A DNA stretch of 64,000 bases from Streptomyces sp. MUM 178J (lineage in GTDB: Bacteria > Actinomycetota > Actinomycetes > Streptomycetales > Streptomycetaceae), in the NCBI RefSeq assembly GCF_022414575.1, contig NZ_JADWYQ010000001.1, forward strand, positions 1-64,000. Reading direction: 5' to 3'. The notes under the pieces were generated by a model. That model saw only the letters and a list, made by a program, of their open reading frames with translations. It ran no database searches and had not been told where the DNA came from. Made by a program: the position numbers and the translations under genes. Every line of letters begins with the position of its first letter. Within the stretch, counting starts at the first letter, position 1. Shown here piece by piece: positions 1 through 8,532 of this stretch.

Positions 1-452
1 GCCCGCACCCGGGCGGCGGCCGGCGGCTCCCCGGAGACCGCCGGGCGGGCGCCCCTCGCTCCGTGGGGGGAGCGCGCAGGGCGCCGCCCGGTGTGCGCCC
101 CCTGGCGTGCGGCCGACGCCTGCCGCTGACGTTCGCGCCGCTGCTCGGCCAGCCGGCGCAGACAGGCCCAGCGTGCCAGCGCGTACAGCCACGCCTTCCG
201 CCCCGCCTCGTCGGACGGGCAACGGCCCCGTTGGCGCTCGGCGATGGCGAGCACATCGCCGAGCAGCGCCGTCGCGGCGTCGTGGTCGCACATGATGGAG
301 AGGCAGTAGGTGAACAGGCCGTCCAGATACGGCTCATATCGCTTGTGCCGCGCCGCCGCGGACGACCGCTGCCCCTTGGTGCGGCTCGCGCGCGCGTGCG
401 CCCGGTGTGCGCCGCTGGTGTGCGTGGGTGGTTCCAGCCTGCTGCTCGTCAC
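1..452 (-). CDS. Sigma-70-like/BACON domain protein, N-terminal part (cut by window edge)
   Basis: The reverse strand reads an open frame from a GTG at 452 to the window edge. The first ~40 residues are basic and Ala/His-rich. A helical segment follows with RYEPYLDGLFTYCLSIM, a CDHD motif, then RKAWLYALARWACLRRLAEQ, which resembles the region-2 helices of ECF sigma factors. This matches, from memory, a conserved Streptomyces protein encoded divergently from radA that is often annotated as BACON domain-containing; the BACON part would lie outside the window. Another in-frame GTG exists nine codons upstream. No strong ribosome binding site is visible, so the start is uncertain. A DNA-binding or anti-sigma role cannot be read from this fragment. 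Confidence 0.6.
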   Translation of the reverse strand, partial: MTSSRLEPPTHTSGAHRAHARASRTKGQRSSAAARHKRYEPYLDGLFTYCLSIMCDHDAATALLGDVLAIAERQRGRCPSDEAGRKAWLYALARWACLRRLAEQRRERQRQASAARQGAHTGRRPARSPHGARGARPAVSGEPPAAARVR

Positions 453-669
453 GCCGCGACCGTAGGGCCAGAAGCACACCCGCTTCGCACCCCTTGAATG
501 CTTTTAATCATTACGGGTGAACAGGTCACCCAAAGGAGTAACGCGAATTTGCTCTCGGCTCGTGCGTTACGCGCTTGCCTGCCCATCCCACAGTCGTCCG
601 CAGCCTCACACGGTCCGGGCGGGGGCCGGGAGACACCGGGCGAGGGACCGGACTGTCAGCGAGTCCCGC

Positions 670-675
670 TACGGT
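670..675 (+). promoter_or_regulatory. Leaderless-type -10 element of radA
   Basis: TACGGT lies 7 nt before the radA ATG, so transcription would start at or next to the start codon. No Shine-Dalgarno sequence precedes radA, which fits a leaderless mRNA, a common arrangement in Streptomyces. No clear -35 is visible. The 453-669 stretch between the divergent genes holds nothing else recognised. Confidence 0.4.
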
Positions 676-682
676 TTGACGC

Positions 683-2125
683 ATGGCTGCCCGTACGAAA
701 TCCGCGAAGGACCGGCCGTCCTACCGCTGCACCGAGTGCGGTTGGACGACCGCCAAATGGCTCGGCCGCTGCCCCGAGTGCCAGGCCTGGGGCACGGTCG
801 AGGAGTACGGCGCGCCCGCCGTCCGCACCACCGCCGCGGGGCGCGTCACCGCCGCGGCGCTCCCCATCGGCCAGGTCGACGGCCGCCAGGCCGCCGCCCG
901 CTCCACCGGCGTGCCCGAGCTCGACCGGGTCCTCGGCGGCGGTCTGGTGCCGGGGGCGGTGGCACTGCTCGCCGGCGAGCCGGGCGTCGGCAAGTCGACC
1001 CTGCTGCTCGACGTCGCGGCCAAGGCCGCCGCCGAGGACCACCGCACGCTCTATGTGACGGGTGAGGAGTCCGCCGGGCAGGTCCGGCTGCGCGCCGACC
1101 GGATCGGAGCACTGCACGACTGCCTCTACCTCGCGGCGGAGACGGACCTGTCCGCGGTCCTCGGCCACCTCGACGCGGTCAAGCCGTCCCTGCTGATCCT
1201 CGACTCGGTGCAGACCGTCGCGTCTCCGGAGATCGACGGCGCCCCGGGCGGCATGGCCCAGGTGCGCGAGGTCGCGGGCGCGCTGATCCGCGCCTCCAAG
1301 GAGCGCGGAATGGCCACGCTCCTGGTGGGCCATGTCACCAAGGACGGCGCGATCGCGGGACCGCGGCTGCTGGAGCACCTGGTGGACGTGGTGCTCTCCT
1401 TCGAGGGCGACCGGCATGCGCGGCTGCGTCTCGTCCGCGGCGTGAAGAACAGGTTCGGGGCCACGGACGAGGTGGGCTGCTTTGAGTTGCACGACGACGG
1501 CATCACCGGGCTGGCCGACCCCTCGGGCCTCTTCCTCACCCGACGTGACGAACCCGTCCCCGGCACCTGTCTCACGGTCACGCTCGAAGGCCGCCGCCCC
1601 CTGGTGGCCGAGGTGCAGGCACTGACGGTCGACACCCAGATCCCCTCCCCGCGGCGCACCACCTCCGGCCTGGAGACCTCGCGCGTCTCGATGATGCTGG
1701 CCGTCCTGGAGCAGCGCGGCCGGATCACCGCCCTGGGCAAGCGGGACATCTACAGCGCCACCGTCGGCGGGGTGAAGCTCTCCGAGCCCGCCGCGGATCT
1801 CGCCGTCGCGCTCGCGCTCGCCTCTGCGGCGAGCGACACCCCCCTGCCGAAGAACCTGGTGGCGATCGGCGAGGTGGGCCTCGCGGGGGAGGTGAGACGC
1901 GTCACGGGCGTGCAGCGGCGGCTGTCCGAGGCGCACCGGCTGGGCTTCACCCATGCCCTGGTTCCGGGCGATCCGGGCCGGGTCCCACCCGGGATGAAGG
2001 TCACGGAAGTCGCCGACATGGGGGACGCGCTCCGGGTGCTCCCGCGCGGCCGCAAAGCCGGTTCCCGGGCCTCCGCGCGCACCGAGCGCGCAGAGGCCCC
2101 CCTCCAGGCGGATGCGCGCCGGTAG
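683..2125 (+). CDS. radA: DNA repair protein RadA/Sms
   Basis: 480 aa, the normal length for RadA. This is a RecA-like ATPase that promotes branch migration of recombination intermediates. An N-terminal zinc ribbon has Cys16, Cys19, Cys30 and Cys33. Walker A is GEPGVGKST at about 98-106. The RadA signature KNRFG is at 255-259. The C-terminal part is the Lon-protease-like ring domain (PLPKNLVAIGEVGLAGEVR). The start sits just after a -10 element, suggesting a leaderless message. disA follows after 44 nt in the same direction. The pairing is conserved in many Gram-positive bacteria, and in Bacillus RadA restrains DisA activity. Confidence 0.97.
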   Translation: MAARTKSAKDRPSYRCTECGWTTAKWLGRCPECQAWGTVEEYGAPAVRTTAAGRVTAAALPIGQVDGRQAAARSTGVPELDRVLGGGLVPGAVALLAGEPGVGKSTLLLDVAAKAAAEDHRTLYVTGEESAGQVRLRADRIGALHDCLYLAAETDLSAVLGHLDAVKPSLLILDSVQTVASPEIDGAPGGMAQVREVAGALIRASKERGMATLLVGHVTKDGAIAGPRLLEHLVDVVLSFEGDRHARLRLVRGVKNRFGATDEVGCFELHDDGITGLADPSGLFLTRRDEPVPGTCLTVTLEGRRPLVAEVQALTVDTQIPSPRRTTSGLETSRVSMMLAVLEQRGRITALGKRDIYSATVGGVKLSEPAADLAVALALASAASDTPLPKNLVAIGEVGLAGEVRRVTGVQRRLSEAHRLGFTHALVPGDPGRVPPGMKVTEVADMGDALRVLPRGRKAGSRASARTERAEAPLQADARR

Positions 2126-2169
2126 ACTTTGCCCTGGTCTCGCCTGTCCGTACGAGCCGGAGGAGCGCA

Positions 2170-3294
2170 GTGGCAGCCAACGACCGGGCAGCAGCACCCG
2201 GAAAGTCCGGCGGAGGCTCCGGCAACGAAGCGCTGATCCGCGCCGCCCTGAGCGCGGTCGCCCCCGGCACGGCGCTGCGGGACGGCCTGGAGCGCATCCT
2301 CCGCGGCAACACGGGCGGCCTGATCGTCCTGGGCATGGACCGGACCGTCGAGTCGATGTGCACCGGCGGCTTCGTGCTGGATGTGGAGTTCACCGCGACG
2401 CGGCTGCGCGAGCTGTGCAAACTGGACGGCGCGCTGATCCTCGACAAGGACATCACCAAGATCCACCGCGCCGGGGTGCAGCTGGTGCCGGACGCCTCCA
2501 TTCCGACCGAGGAGACCGGCACCCGCCACCGCACCGCGGACCGCGTGTCCAGGCAGTGCGGCTTCCCGGTCGTCTCGGTGTCGCAGTCGATGCGGCTGAT
2601 CGCGCTGTACGTGGACGGGGAGCGCCGGGTCCTGGAGGAGTCCGCCGCGATCCTGTCCCGGGCCAACCAGGCGCTGGCCACCCTGGAGCGCTACAAGCTC
2701 CGTCTCGACGAGGTCGCCGGGACTCTCTCCGCGCTGGAGATCGAGGACCTGGTCACCGTCCGGGACGTCTCGGCGGTGGCGCAGCGGCTGGAGATGGTGC
2801 GCCGGATCGCCACCGAGATCGCCGAGTACGTGGTCGAGCTGGGCACGGACGGCCGGCTGCTCGCCCTCCAGCTCGACGAGTTGATCGCCGGGGTGGAGCC
2901 CGAGCGGGAGCTCGTCGCCCGCGACTATGTGCCCGAGCCCACGGCGAAGCGTTCCCGCACGGTCTCCGAGGCGCTCGCCGATCTGGACTCGCTCACCCAT
3001 GCCGAGCTGCTGGAACTGCCGACGGTAGCCCGCGCGTTGGGCTACAGCGGTTCGCCGGAAACGCTGGACTCGGCGGTCTCCCCGCGCGGTTACCGGCTGC
3101 TGGCCAAGGTGCCGAGGCTGCCGGGCGCGATCATCGAGCGGCTGGTGGAGCACTTCGGCGGACTGCAGAAGCTGCTGGCCGCGAGCGTGGACGACCTCCA
3201 GACGGTCGACGGCGTGGGCGAGGCGCGGGCGCGGAGTGTGCGGGAGGGGCTGTCGCGGCTGGCGGAGTCCTCGATCCTGGAGCGGTACGTCTGA
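2170..3294 (+). CDS. disA: DNA integrity scanning diadenylate cyclase DisA
   Basis: 374 aa. DisA converts two ATP to c-di-AMP and scans DNA for branched structures. The DAC domain carries the catalytic DGA triplet at 86-88 and RHRTA at 119-123, both intact. A helical spine follows, and the C-terminal helix-hairpin-helix domain (VDGVGEARARSVREGL) binds DNA. The GTG start is preceded by GGAGGAG at good spacing. It is probably co-transcribed with radA. In Streptomyces c-di-AMP controls osmotic balance and cell wall hydrolases. Transcription ends at a hairpin directly after the gene, facing a convergent membrane protein gene. Confidence 0.97.
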   Translation: MAANDRAAAPGKSGGGSGNEALIRAALSAVAPGTALRDGLERILRGNTGGLIVLGMDRTVESMCTGGFVLDVEFTATRLRELCKLDGALILDKDITKIHRAGVQLVPDASIPTEETGTRHRTADRVSRQCGFPVVSVSQSMRLIALYVDGERRVLEESAAILSRANQALATLERYKLRLDEVAGTLSALEIEDLVTVRDVSAVAQRLEMVRRIATEIAEYVVELGTDGRLLALQLDELIAGVEPERELVARDYVPEPTAKRSRTVSEALADLDSLTHAELLELPTVARALGYSGSPETLDSAVSPRGYRLLAKVPRLPGAIIERLVEHFGGLQKLLAASVDDLQTVDGVGEARARSVREGLSRLAESSILERYV

Positions 3295-3311
3295 GGCTTG
3301 GACCCGTCCAG

Positions 3312-3342
3312 GGGCGCGGGCGGGGTTTCCCCCGCCTCGCCC
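3312..3342. terminator. Bidirectional terminator between disA and the convergent gene
   Basis: GC-rich inverted repeat with arms of about 13 nt (one internal irregularity) around a TTTC loop. It lies 17 nt after the disA stop and abuts the stop codon of the leftward gene. No U-tract follows, as is usual in Streptomyces. Confidence 0.5.
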
Positions 3343-4193
3343 TAGTCCTTCTCCAGCCGGAACGGCGCCGGCAGCACCTTCACTCCCCCGACCCGGGCCT
3401 CCGCCAGGTAGTTGCCGGGCGGCACGGCCCCCGGCGGCGGGGTGGCGCACTGCGGCTCGCTGCGCTTGCGGTCCCACTCCACGGTGTGGGTGATGCTTGC
3501 GCGCGCGGGCACCTTCAGCAGCAGGCTCCCGGACTCCAGGCCCGCGCGGCTCGGGCAGTCCTCGGTGGACCACACCGTGTCGTTATTGCCGTCGGTGGCG
3601 TCGACGACCGTGACCACGGCCGCCCGGGGCCCGAAGTCCTTCTTGCAGGCCGTTCCCGAGGTGTTAGAGGCGACGAGCTGGAAGCGGGGCTTCTCGCCCG
3701 GCTCGTACGAGACCTTGACGCTGCGCAGGGTCAACTTCAGCGCCCCCGGGGCGCACTGGGGCAGGCTGGAGCCCGCCGGGACACGCTCGCCTGCCGCGCC
3801 GCCGCCCTCGCCACCGCCGCCGTCCTGACCGGAACCGGCGCTGGAACCGGAGTTTGAACCGGAGCCAGAACCGGAACCGTTCGAACCATTCGAGCCGTTC
3901 GCGCCTTCTGTGGCCCCCGAGTCGCCGGACTCGTCCCGCCCGCCCGGCTGTTGGCTGATCGCGGGGCCGGAGCCGGAAGGGCCCGGCGTGATCGTCGAAG
4001 GGGTGGGCTTCCCGGCGCCTCCGGCCCTGCCGTCGTCCTTGCTCCCGTCACCGCCTCCGCCCCCGAAGGAGCTGACGACCCATACGGCCAGCAGCACGAC
4101 CAGCGCGAACAACGCCGCCGCGACTGCCCTCCGTCGCCAGTAGATGGAGGAGGGAAGCGGCCCGATCGGATTGCGCAGAGATCCCACGGTCAA
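3342..4193 (-). CDS. Conserved membrane-anchored extracytoplasmic protein, function unknown
   Basis: 283 aa. A short cytoplasmic N-terminus is followed by one transmembrane helix at about 25-45 (AAALFALVVLLAVWVVSSF). Next comes a ~90-residue low-complexity linker of Gly, Ser and Asn with SNG/SGS repeats. A folded C-terminal domain of ~130 residues contains two Cys pairs that could be disulfides (around PQCAPG, TACKKDF, EDCPS, EPQCATP). The architecture suggests an anchored domain held away from the membrane by a flexible spacer. It is convergent with disA and divergent from the PAP2 gene. Proteins of this layout are conserved beside disA in Streptomyces, but I know of no function. Confidence 0.8.
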   Translation of the reverse strand: MTVGSLRNPIGPLPSSIYWRRRAVAAALFALVVLLAVWVVSSFGGGGGDGSKDDGRAGGAGKPTPSTITPGPSGSGPAISQQPGGRDESGDSGATEGANGSNGSNGSGSGSGSNSGSSAGSGQDGGGGEGGGAAGERVPAGSSLPQCAPGALKLTLRSVKVSYEPGEKPRFQLVASNTSGTACKKDFGPRAAVVTVVDATDGNNDTVWSTEDCPSRAGLESGSLLLKVPARASITHTVEWDRKRSEPQCATPPPGAVPPGNYLAEARVGGVKVLPAPFRLEKD

Positions 4194-4356
4194 ACTCTAC
4201 GAGAGATCCGTGGCAACTCCGGCCCCACCCACCGCCCGACTTTCCCTGGAACTCCGGCTCCCCGCCACACCTTTCGTCACCCTCTGTTTCGTCAAGGGCC
4301 GTTCCGGCCGATGGCGCCGGGCGAACGGCCGCGGCGACCGCGTACGGTCGTCGACC

Positions 4357-5130
4357 ATGGACAGCAGCATCACCCGCGGTCTCTACCGCGACATCACCGA
4401 CTTCGCCCACACCACACCCGCCTGGGTGCAGCAGTTCGCCGAGATCTTCACCGACGCGGGACTGCTGCTGTTCGCGGTGCTGTTCGTCGTCGCCTGGCGG
4501 CGCGCACGCCACGCCGACGCCCGGGCGTTCGCCGTCGCCGTCCTCGCACCGCTCGCCACCGCCGTCGGCTATGTGGTCAGCGAGTCGCTGAAGTCCCTGG
4601 TGGACGAGGAGCGTCCGTGCCGTACGGTCGCCGAGGCGGCCGGTTCACTGGCGACCTGCCCGCCGTACGGCGACTGGTCCTTCCCCAGCAACCACTCGGC
4701 GATCGCCGGCGCGGCCGCCGCGGCGATCGTCCTCGCCTGGCCGCTCAGGCTGCGCATCGCACTGCTCACCGCGCCGCTGGCGCTGCTGATGGCCTTCTCC
4801 CGCGTCTTCGTCGGGGTCCACTATCCGCACGATGTGGCCGTGGGCCTGCTGCTGGGCGCCGCCGTCGCCGCGGGGTGCGTCATGGCGCTGGCCGGCCCCG
4901 CGGCCGCGCTGACGACGACGATGCGGACGAGCCGCGCGGGGATCGTGGTCTGGTTCGCCGGCCCCGGCCCCGCCTCCGCACACAGGGCCCCGTCCCGCGC
5001 CGCTTCCCGTACGGCGTCGGGCGCGGCCTCCGCGCGGCAGCAGGCGCACGCTCCCGCGGACATGCCAGGATCGGAAGGACATGAACACCACGAACGCCAC
5101 GAACGCCACCGTGACTCACTCCACCGCTGA
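4357..5130 (+). CDS. PAP2-family membrane phosphatase
   Basis: 257 aa from the ATG at 4357. A longer reading upstream is unlikely, because TACGGT 8 nt before this ATG looks like a leaderless -10 and no membrane segment is lost. The three PAP2 signature motifs are present: K79-x6-RP (KSLVDEERP), PSNH at 110-113, and SR-x5-H at 148-155. Several transmembrane helices alternate with them. The family dephosphorylates lipid phosphates such as undecaprenyl pyrophosphate or phosphatidic acid; which one cannot be told here. The last ~17 residues are His/Glu/Arg-rich and overlap the start of mutY by 50 nt. Confidence 0.88.
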   Translation: MDSSITRGLYRDITDFAHTTPAWVQQFAEIFTDAGLLLFAVLFVVAWRRARHADARAFAVAVLAPLATAVGYVVSESLKSLVDEERPCRTVAEAAGSLATCPPYGDWSFPSNHSAIAGAAAAAIVLAWPLRLRIALLTAPLALLMAFSRVFVGVHYPHDVAVGLLLGAAVAAGCVMALAGPAAALTTTMRTSRAGIVVWFAGPGPASAHRAPSRAASRTASGAASARQQAHAPADMPGSEGHEHHERHERHRDSLHR

Positions 5131-6070
5131 GGACGCCGGCCCGCACGTCGCCGCCTCATCCACCGGCCCGCACGCCGCCGGTCCGTCAGTCGCCGACCCC
5201 GCGTCGCTGCACACCTCCGTCATCGCCTGGTTCGACCGGCATGCCCGCGATCTGCCCTGGCGCCGCCCCGAGGCGGGCGCCTGGGGCGTGATGGTCAGCG
5301 AGTTCATGCTCCAGCAGACGCCGGTTGCCCGTGTGCTGCCGGTGTACGAGCAGTGGCTCGCCCGCTGGCCCCGTCCGGCGGACCTGGCCGCCTCGCCCTC
5401 CGGAGAGGCCGTGCGCGCCTGGGGCAGGCTCGGCTATCCGCGCCGTGCCCTGCGTCTGCACGGAGCCGCCCAGGCGATAACGGAACGCCACGGCGGCGAC
5501 GTCCCGCGCGACCATGCCCAGCTGCTGGCGCTCCCCGGGATCGGCGAGTACACGGCCGCCGCCGTGGCCTCGTTCGCGTACGGGCAGCGGCATCCGGTCC
5601 TGGACACCAATGTGCGCCGGGTGTTCGCACGGGCCGCGACCGGCATCCAGTACCCGCCGAACGCGACGACGGCCGCAGAGCGCCGGCTGGCCCGCGCGCT
5701 GCTCCCCGACGACGAGGCTGCCGCGGCACGCTGGGCGGCGGCGTCCATGGAGCTGGGGGCGCTGGTGTGCACGGCGAAGAGCGAGGACTGCGGGCGCTGC
5801 CCGATCGCCGACCGCTGCGCCTGGCGGCTGGCGGGCAAGCCCGCCCACGAGGGCCCGGCGCGCCGCGGCCAGACCTACGCCGGAACGGACCGGCAGGTGC
5901 GCGGCAGGCTGCTGGCGGTGCTGCGGGACGCGACCGAACCGGTCCCGCGGTCGGCGCTGGACACCGTCTGGAACGAGCCCGTGCAGCGCGCACGGGCGCT
6001 GGACGGTCTGGTCGCCGACGGCCTCGTGGAGCCGCTGGACGGTGGCCGGTACCGCCTTCCGCTGACCTGA
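5081..6070 (+). CDS. mutY: A/G-specific adenine glycosylase MutY
   Basis: 329 aa. Removes adenine mispaired with 8-oxoguanine in base excision repair. The HhH-GPD fold shows catalytic Glu74 (SEFMLQQTP), the hairpin LPGIGEYTA from 151, and catalytic Asp175 (LDTNVRRVF). The 4Fe-4S loop is complete: Cys230-x6-Cys237-x2-Cys240-x5-Cys246. The first 45 residues are a low-complexity extension with NAT repeats; the conserved part begins near SLHTSVIAWF. GGAAGG precedes the ATG. The C-terminal region is shorter than the 8-oxoG recognition domain of E. coli MutY, as in other actinobacteria. Confidence 0.95.
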   Translation: MNTTNATNATVTHSTAEDAGPHVAASSTGPHAAGPSVADPASLHTSVIAWFDRHARDLPWRRPEAGAWGVMVSEFMLQQTPVARVLPVYEQWLARWPRPADLAASPSGEAVRAWGRLGYPRRALRLHGAAQAITERHGGDVPRDHAQLLALPGIGEYTAAAVASFAYGQRHPVLDTNVRRVFARAATGIQYPPNATTAAERRLARALLPDDEAAAARWAAASMELGALVCTAKSEDCGRCPIADRCAWRLAGKPAHEGPARRGQTYAGTDRQVRGRLLAVLRDATEPVPRSALDTVWNEPVQRARALDGLVADGLVEPLDGGRYRLPLT

Positions 6071-6274
6071 CCTGACCTGAGAGGCGGCCCCCCGCCGCCC
6101 GCCCCGCCGAGTCTGTCGTCGGGCCTGTTACACAACCGATGGATGCCCGTGCGTCCGCCGACGGCCGCTTCGGACAACCTCGTGACAACGCCTCCGTAAC
6201 TTCTCCCCCAGGTAAGCGAACGACAGCGACAGCCGGCGAGCGCACGGCGTGTCACGGGGACGGAGGCGGTTGGA

Positions 6275-6915
6275 ATGGCGCAGACGAACGGCGAGGTGCT
6301 CGAGTTCGAGGAGTACGTACGCACCCGGCAGGAGGCCCTGCTGCGCAGCGCCCGCCGTCTGGTCCCCGACCCGGTCGACGCCCAGGATCTGCTCCAGACC
6401 GCCCTCGCCCGCACCTACGGCCGCTGGGACGGCATAGCGGACAAGTCGCTGGCCGACGCCTATCTGCGCCGCGTGATGATCAACACGCGCACCGAGTGGT
6501 GGCGCGCCCGCAAGCTGGAGGAGGTGCCCACCGAGCAGCTTCCGGACGCCAGCGTGGAGGACGGCAGCGAACAGCGCGCCGACCGCGCCCTGCTGATGGA
6601 CGTGCTGAAGGTGCTTGCTCCGAAGCAGCGCAGCGTGGTGGTGCTGCGGCGCTGGGTATGTCGGCCGGTACGGTGAAGAGCACGCTGCACCGGGCGCTGG
6701 CGCGGCTCCGGCAGGAGCTGGAGCGCCGGGAACGGGAGCTGGACGCCGGGGTGGCAGCGCGTGACGATGTGGACGAGGTGTCGCGCGTCCCCGGGCAGGG
6801 CGGCGGCCGCCGCCGGGGACAGGGACACGGACAGGGACACGGACAGGGACACGGACAGGGACAGGGGCGTGACCGGGTGCTGGGGGAACAGGGGCGGGAG
6901 CGGTGTGCGGCCTAG
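6275..6915 (+). pseudogene. sigE: Cell-envelope stress sigma factor SigE, frameshifted
   Basis: The frame opened at the ATG at 6275 encodes an intact sigma region 2 (VLEFEEYVRTRQ, DLLQTALARTYGRWDG, YLRRVMINTRTEWWR) and reaches VLAPKQRSVVVL. It then hits a stop at 6674-6676. The next frame continues immediately with AAALGMSAGTVKSTLHRALARLRQELE, the end of sigma region 4.2, and runs to a TAG at 6913-6915. Compared with remembered SigE homologues, about 12 residues of region 4 (the HWEQMSTEET segment) are missing. This equals a 37-bp deletion, and GCTGCGGC at the junction suggests slippage between direct repeats. If real, the protein lacks its -35 binding domain. A sequencing or assembly error is possible. 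The restored frame also carries an unusual C-terminal Gly/Gln/His repeat. Confidence 0.8.
6817..6864 (+). repeat. 12-bp tandem repeat inside the sigE 3' end
   Basis: Three perfect copies of GGACAGGGACAC and a fourth that diverges at its last base. In the restored sigE frame they encode repeated GQGH units in an extension that I do not recall in other SigE proteins. Confidence 0.85.
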
Positions 6916-7586
6916 TGGACGACGGCTCCCGGGCTGAGACGGCGAGATGGGCGGCGGGCAGCGCGGCGACGGCCGGGCTCGCCGCCGTCGTCCTGTTCGC
7001 CGCCGGCTGCGCAACCGGGGGGACCGGGGTGAAGGACGAGGGAGCGGCGCACTCCGACGCCGCGACCGCCGCCCCCTCCCCGGACGCCACGCCGTCCTTC
7101 GGGACCGGCAAGGCGAACAGGACCGTGGACGCGGTGGCGCTGCTCAAGGCGGATCCGAAGGTCAGCGCCCGGGTCAAGGAGGATCTCCGGCCCTGCGGCC
7201 GCGATCTGTTCCCCGTGGACACGTCGTACGGAAACCTCACCGGCGGCTCGTCGCCCGACGTGGTGGTCAATGTGCTGACGTGCGGCGACGCGGTCGGCCT
7301 TGGCACGTATGTGTACCGCGAGAACGGCGAGAGGTACGAGAATGTCTTCGCCGCGGAGGAACCCGCTGTGTACGCCGCGATCGACCGGGGCGACCTGGTG
7401 GTGACCCGGCAGGTGTACGCCAAGGGCGACCCTGTGGCCCAGCCGTCCGGCCAGGAGGTGACCACCTACCGCTGGCAGGACGGCAAGTTCGCGCAGGAGC
7501 ACTGGGTGCGCAACGAGTTCAACACGGCGGTCGGCGGCGGCGAGGTGATCGCGACCGAGCCGGTGCCCGAGTTCGACGACCGCTGA
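6915..7586 (+). CDS. cseA: Lipoprotein CseA, modulator of the SigE system
   Basis: About 223 aa. The GTG at 6915 overlaps the sigE TAG (TAGTG), pointing to translational coupling; another in-frame GTG lies at 6903. The N-terminus has a hydrophobic signal segment ending in VLFAAGC, a lipobox whose Cys would be lipidated. The mature protein has a low-complexity spacer and then a globular domain. In S. coelicolor CseA is a surface lipoprotein that dampens activation of CseB/CseC. Position between sigE and cseB and the lipobox support the assignment. Confidence 0.88.
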   Translation: MDDGSRAETARWAAGSAATAGLAAVVLFAAGCATGGTGVKDEGAAHSDAATAAPSPDATPSFGTGKANRTVDAVALLKADPKVSARVKEDLRPCGRDLFPVDTSYGNLTGGSSPDVVVNVLTCGDAVGLGTYVYRENGERYENVFAAEEPAVYAAIDRGDLVVTRQVYAKGDPVAQPSGQEVTTYRWQDGKFAQEHWVRNEFNTAVGGGEVIATEPVPEFDDR

Positions 7587-7739
7587 ACCGCCGGACGACC
7601 GAACTGCCGGGCGACCGAACTGCCGGACGACCGATGTATCCGGACCGACGCACCCGGCCGGAGCGTGAATCGACCCGCGTGAAACGGCCGGCGTGAAACG
7701 ACCGGCGACCGAGAGAACAAGAGAGCAGAGAGCAGCCGG

Positions 7740-8450
7740 ATGGCCGAGACCCATGTCCTGTTCGTCGAGGACGACGACGTCATCCGCGAGGCCACCCAGC
7801 TCGCGCTGGAGCGGGACGGCTTCGTGGTCACCGCCATGCCCAACGGCCTGCAGGGCCTGGCGGCGTTCCGGGCGAACCGGCCGGACATCGCCCTGCTCGA
7901 TGTCATGGTGCCGGGCCTGGACGGGGTCAGCCTCTGCCGCCGGATCCGCGATGAGTCGACCGTGCCCGTGATCATGCTGTCGGCCCGCGCGGACTCCATC
8001 GACGTGGTCCTCGGTCTGGAGGCCGGGGCCGACGACTATGTCACCAAGCCCTTCGACGGCGCGGTGCTGGTCGCCCGTATCCGCGCGGTGCTGCGGCGCT
8101 TCGGGCACGCGGGCGGCGCGACGGGCGGCGAGCCGGCCTCGGCGGGGCGTCAGAGCAGCCAGGGCGGGGGGCTCGTCTTCGGCGATCTGGAGGTCGACAC
8201 CGAGGGCATGGAGGTGCGCAAGGGCGGCGAGCCGGTGGCACTGACGCCGACCGAGATGCGGCTGCTGCTGGAGTTCTCCGCCGCACCCGGCACTGTGCTG
8301 TCCCGGGACCGGCTGCTGGAGCGGGTCTGGGAGTACGGCTGGGGCGGCGACACCCGTGTCGTGGACGTCCATGTCCAGCGGCTCCGTGCCAAGATCGGGC
8401 AGGACCGGATCGAGACGGTCCGCGGCTTCGGCTACAAGCTCAAGGGATGA
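7740..8450 (+). CDS. cseB: Response regulator CseB
   Basis: 236 aa OmpR-family regulator. The receiver domain has acidic residues at VEDDD, phosphoacceptor Asp54 (LLDVMVPGLDG) and conserved Lys103 (VTKPFD). The winged-helix output domain covers about 140-236 (LTPTEMRLLLEF, RVWEYGW, VDVHVQRLRAKIG, ETVRGFGYKL). In S. coelicolor CseB activates the sigE promoter when the cell wall is damaged. The gene lies 153 nt after cseA and shortly before cseC. Confidence 0.95.
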   Translation: MAETHVLFVEDDDVIREATQLALERDGFVVTAMPNGLQGLAAFRANRPDIALLDVMVPGLDGVSLCRRIRDESTVPVIMLSARADSIDVVLGLEAGADDYVTKPFDGAVLVARIRAVLRRFGHAGGATGGEPASAGRQSSQGGGLVFGDLEVDTEGMEVRKGGEPVALTPTEMRLLLEFSAAPGTVLSRDRLLERVWEYGWGGDTRVVDVHVQRLRAKIGQDRIETVRGFGYKLKG

Positions 8451-8532
8451 GAGCGATACGGCCGCGCCCGGCCGCCCCTCGGAGCCGTACGGCCCCGTGG
8501 AGGCGCAGGGCCGCCGCACGGAGGCGTGCGGC

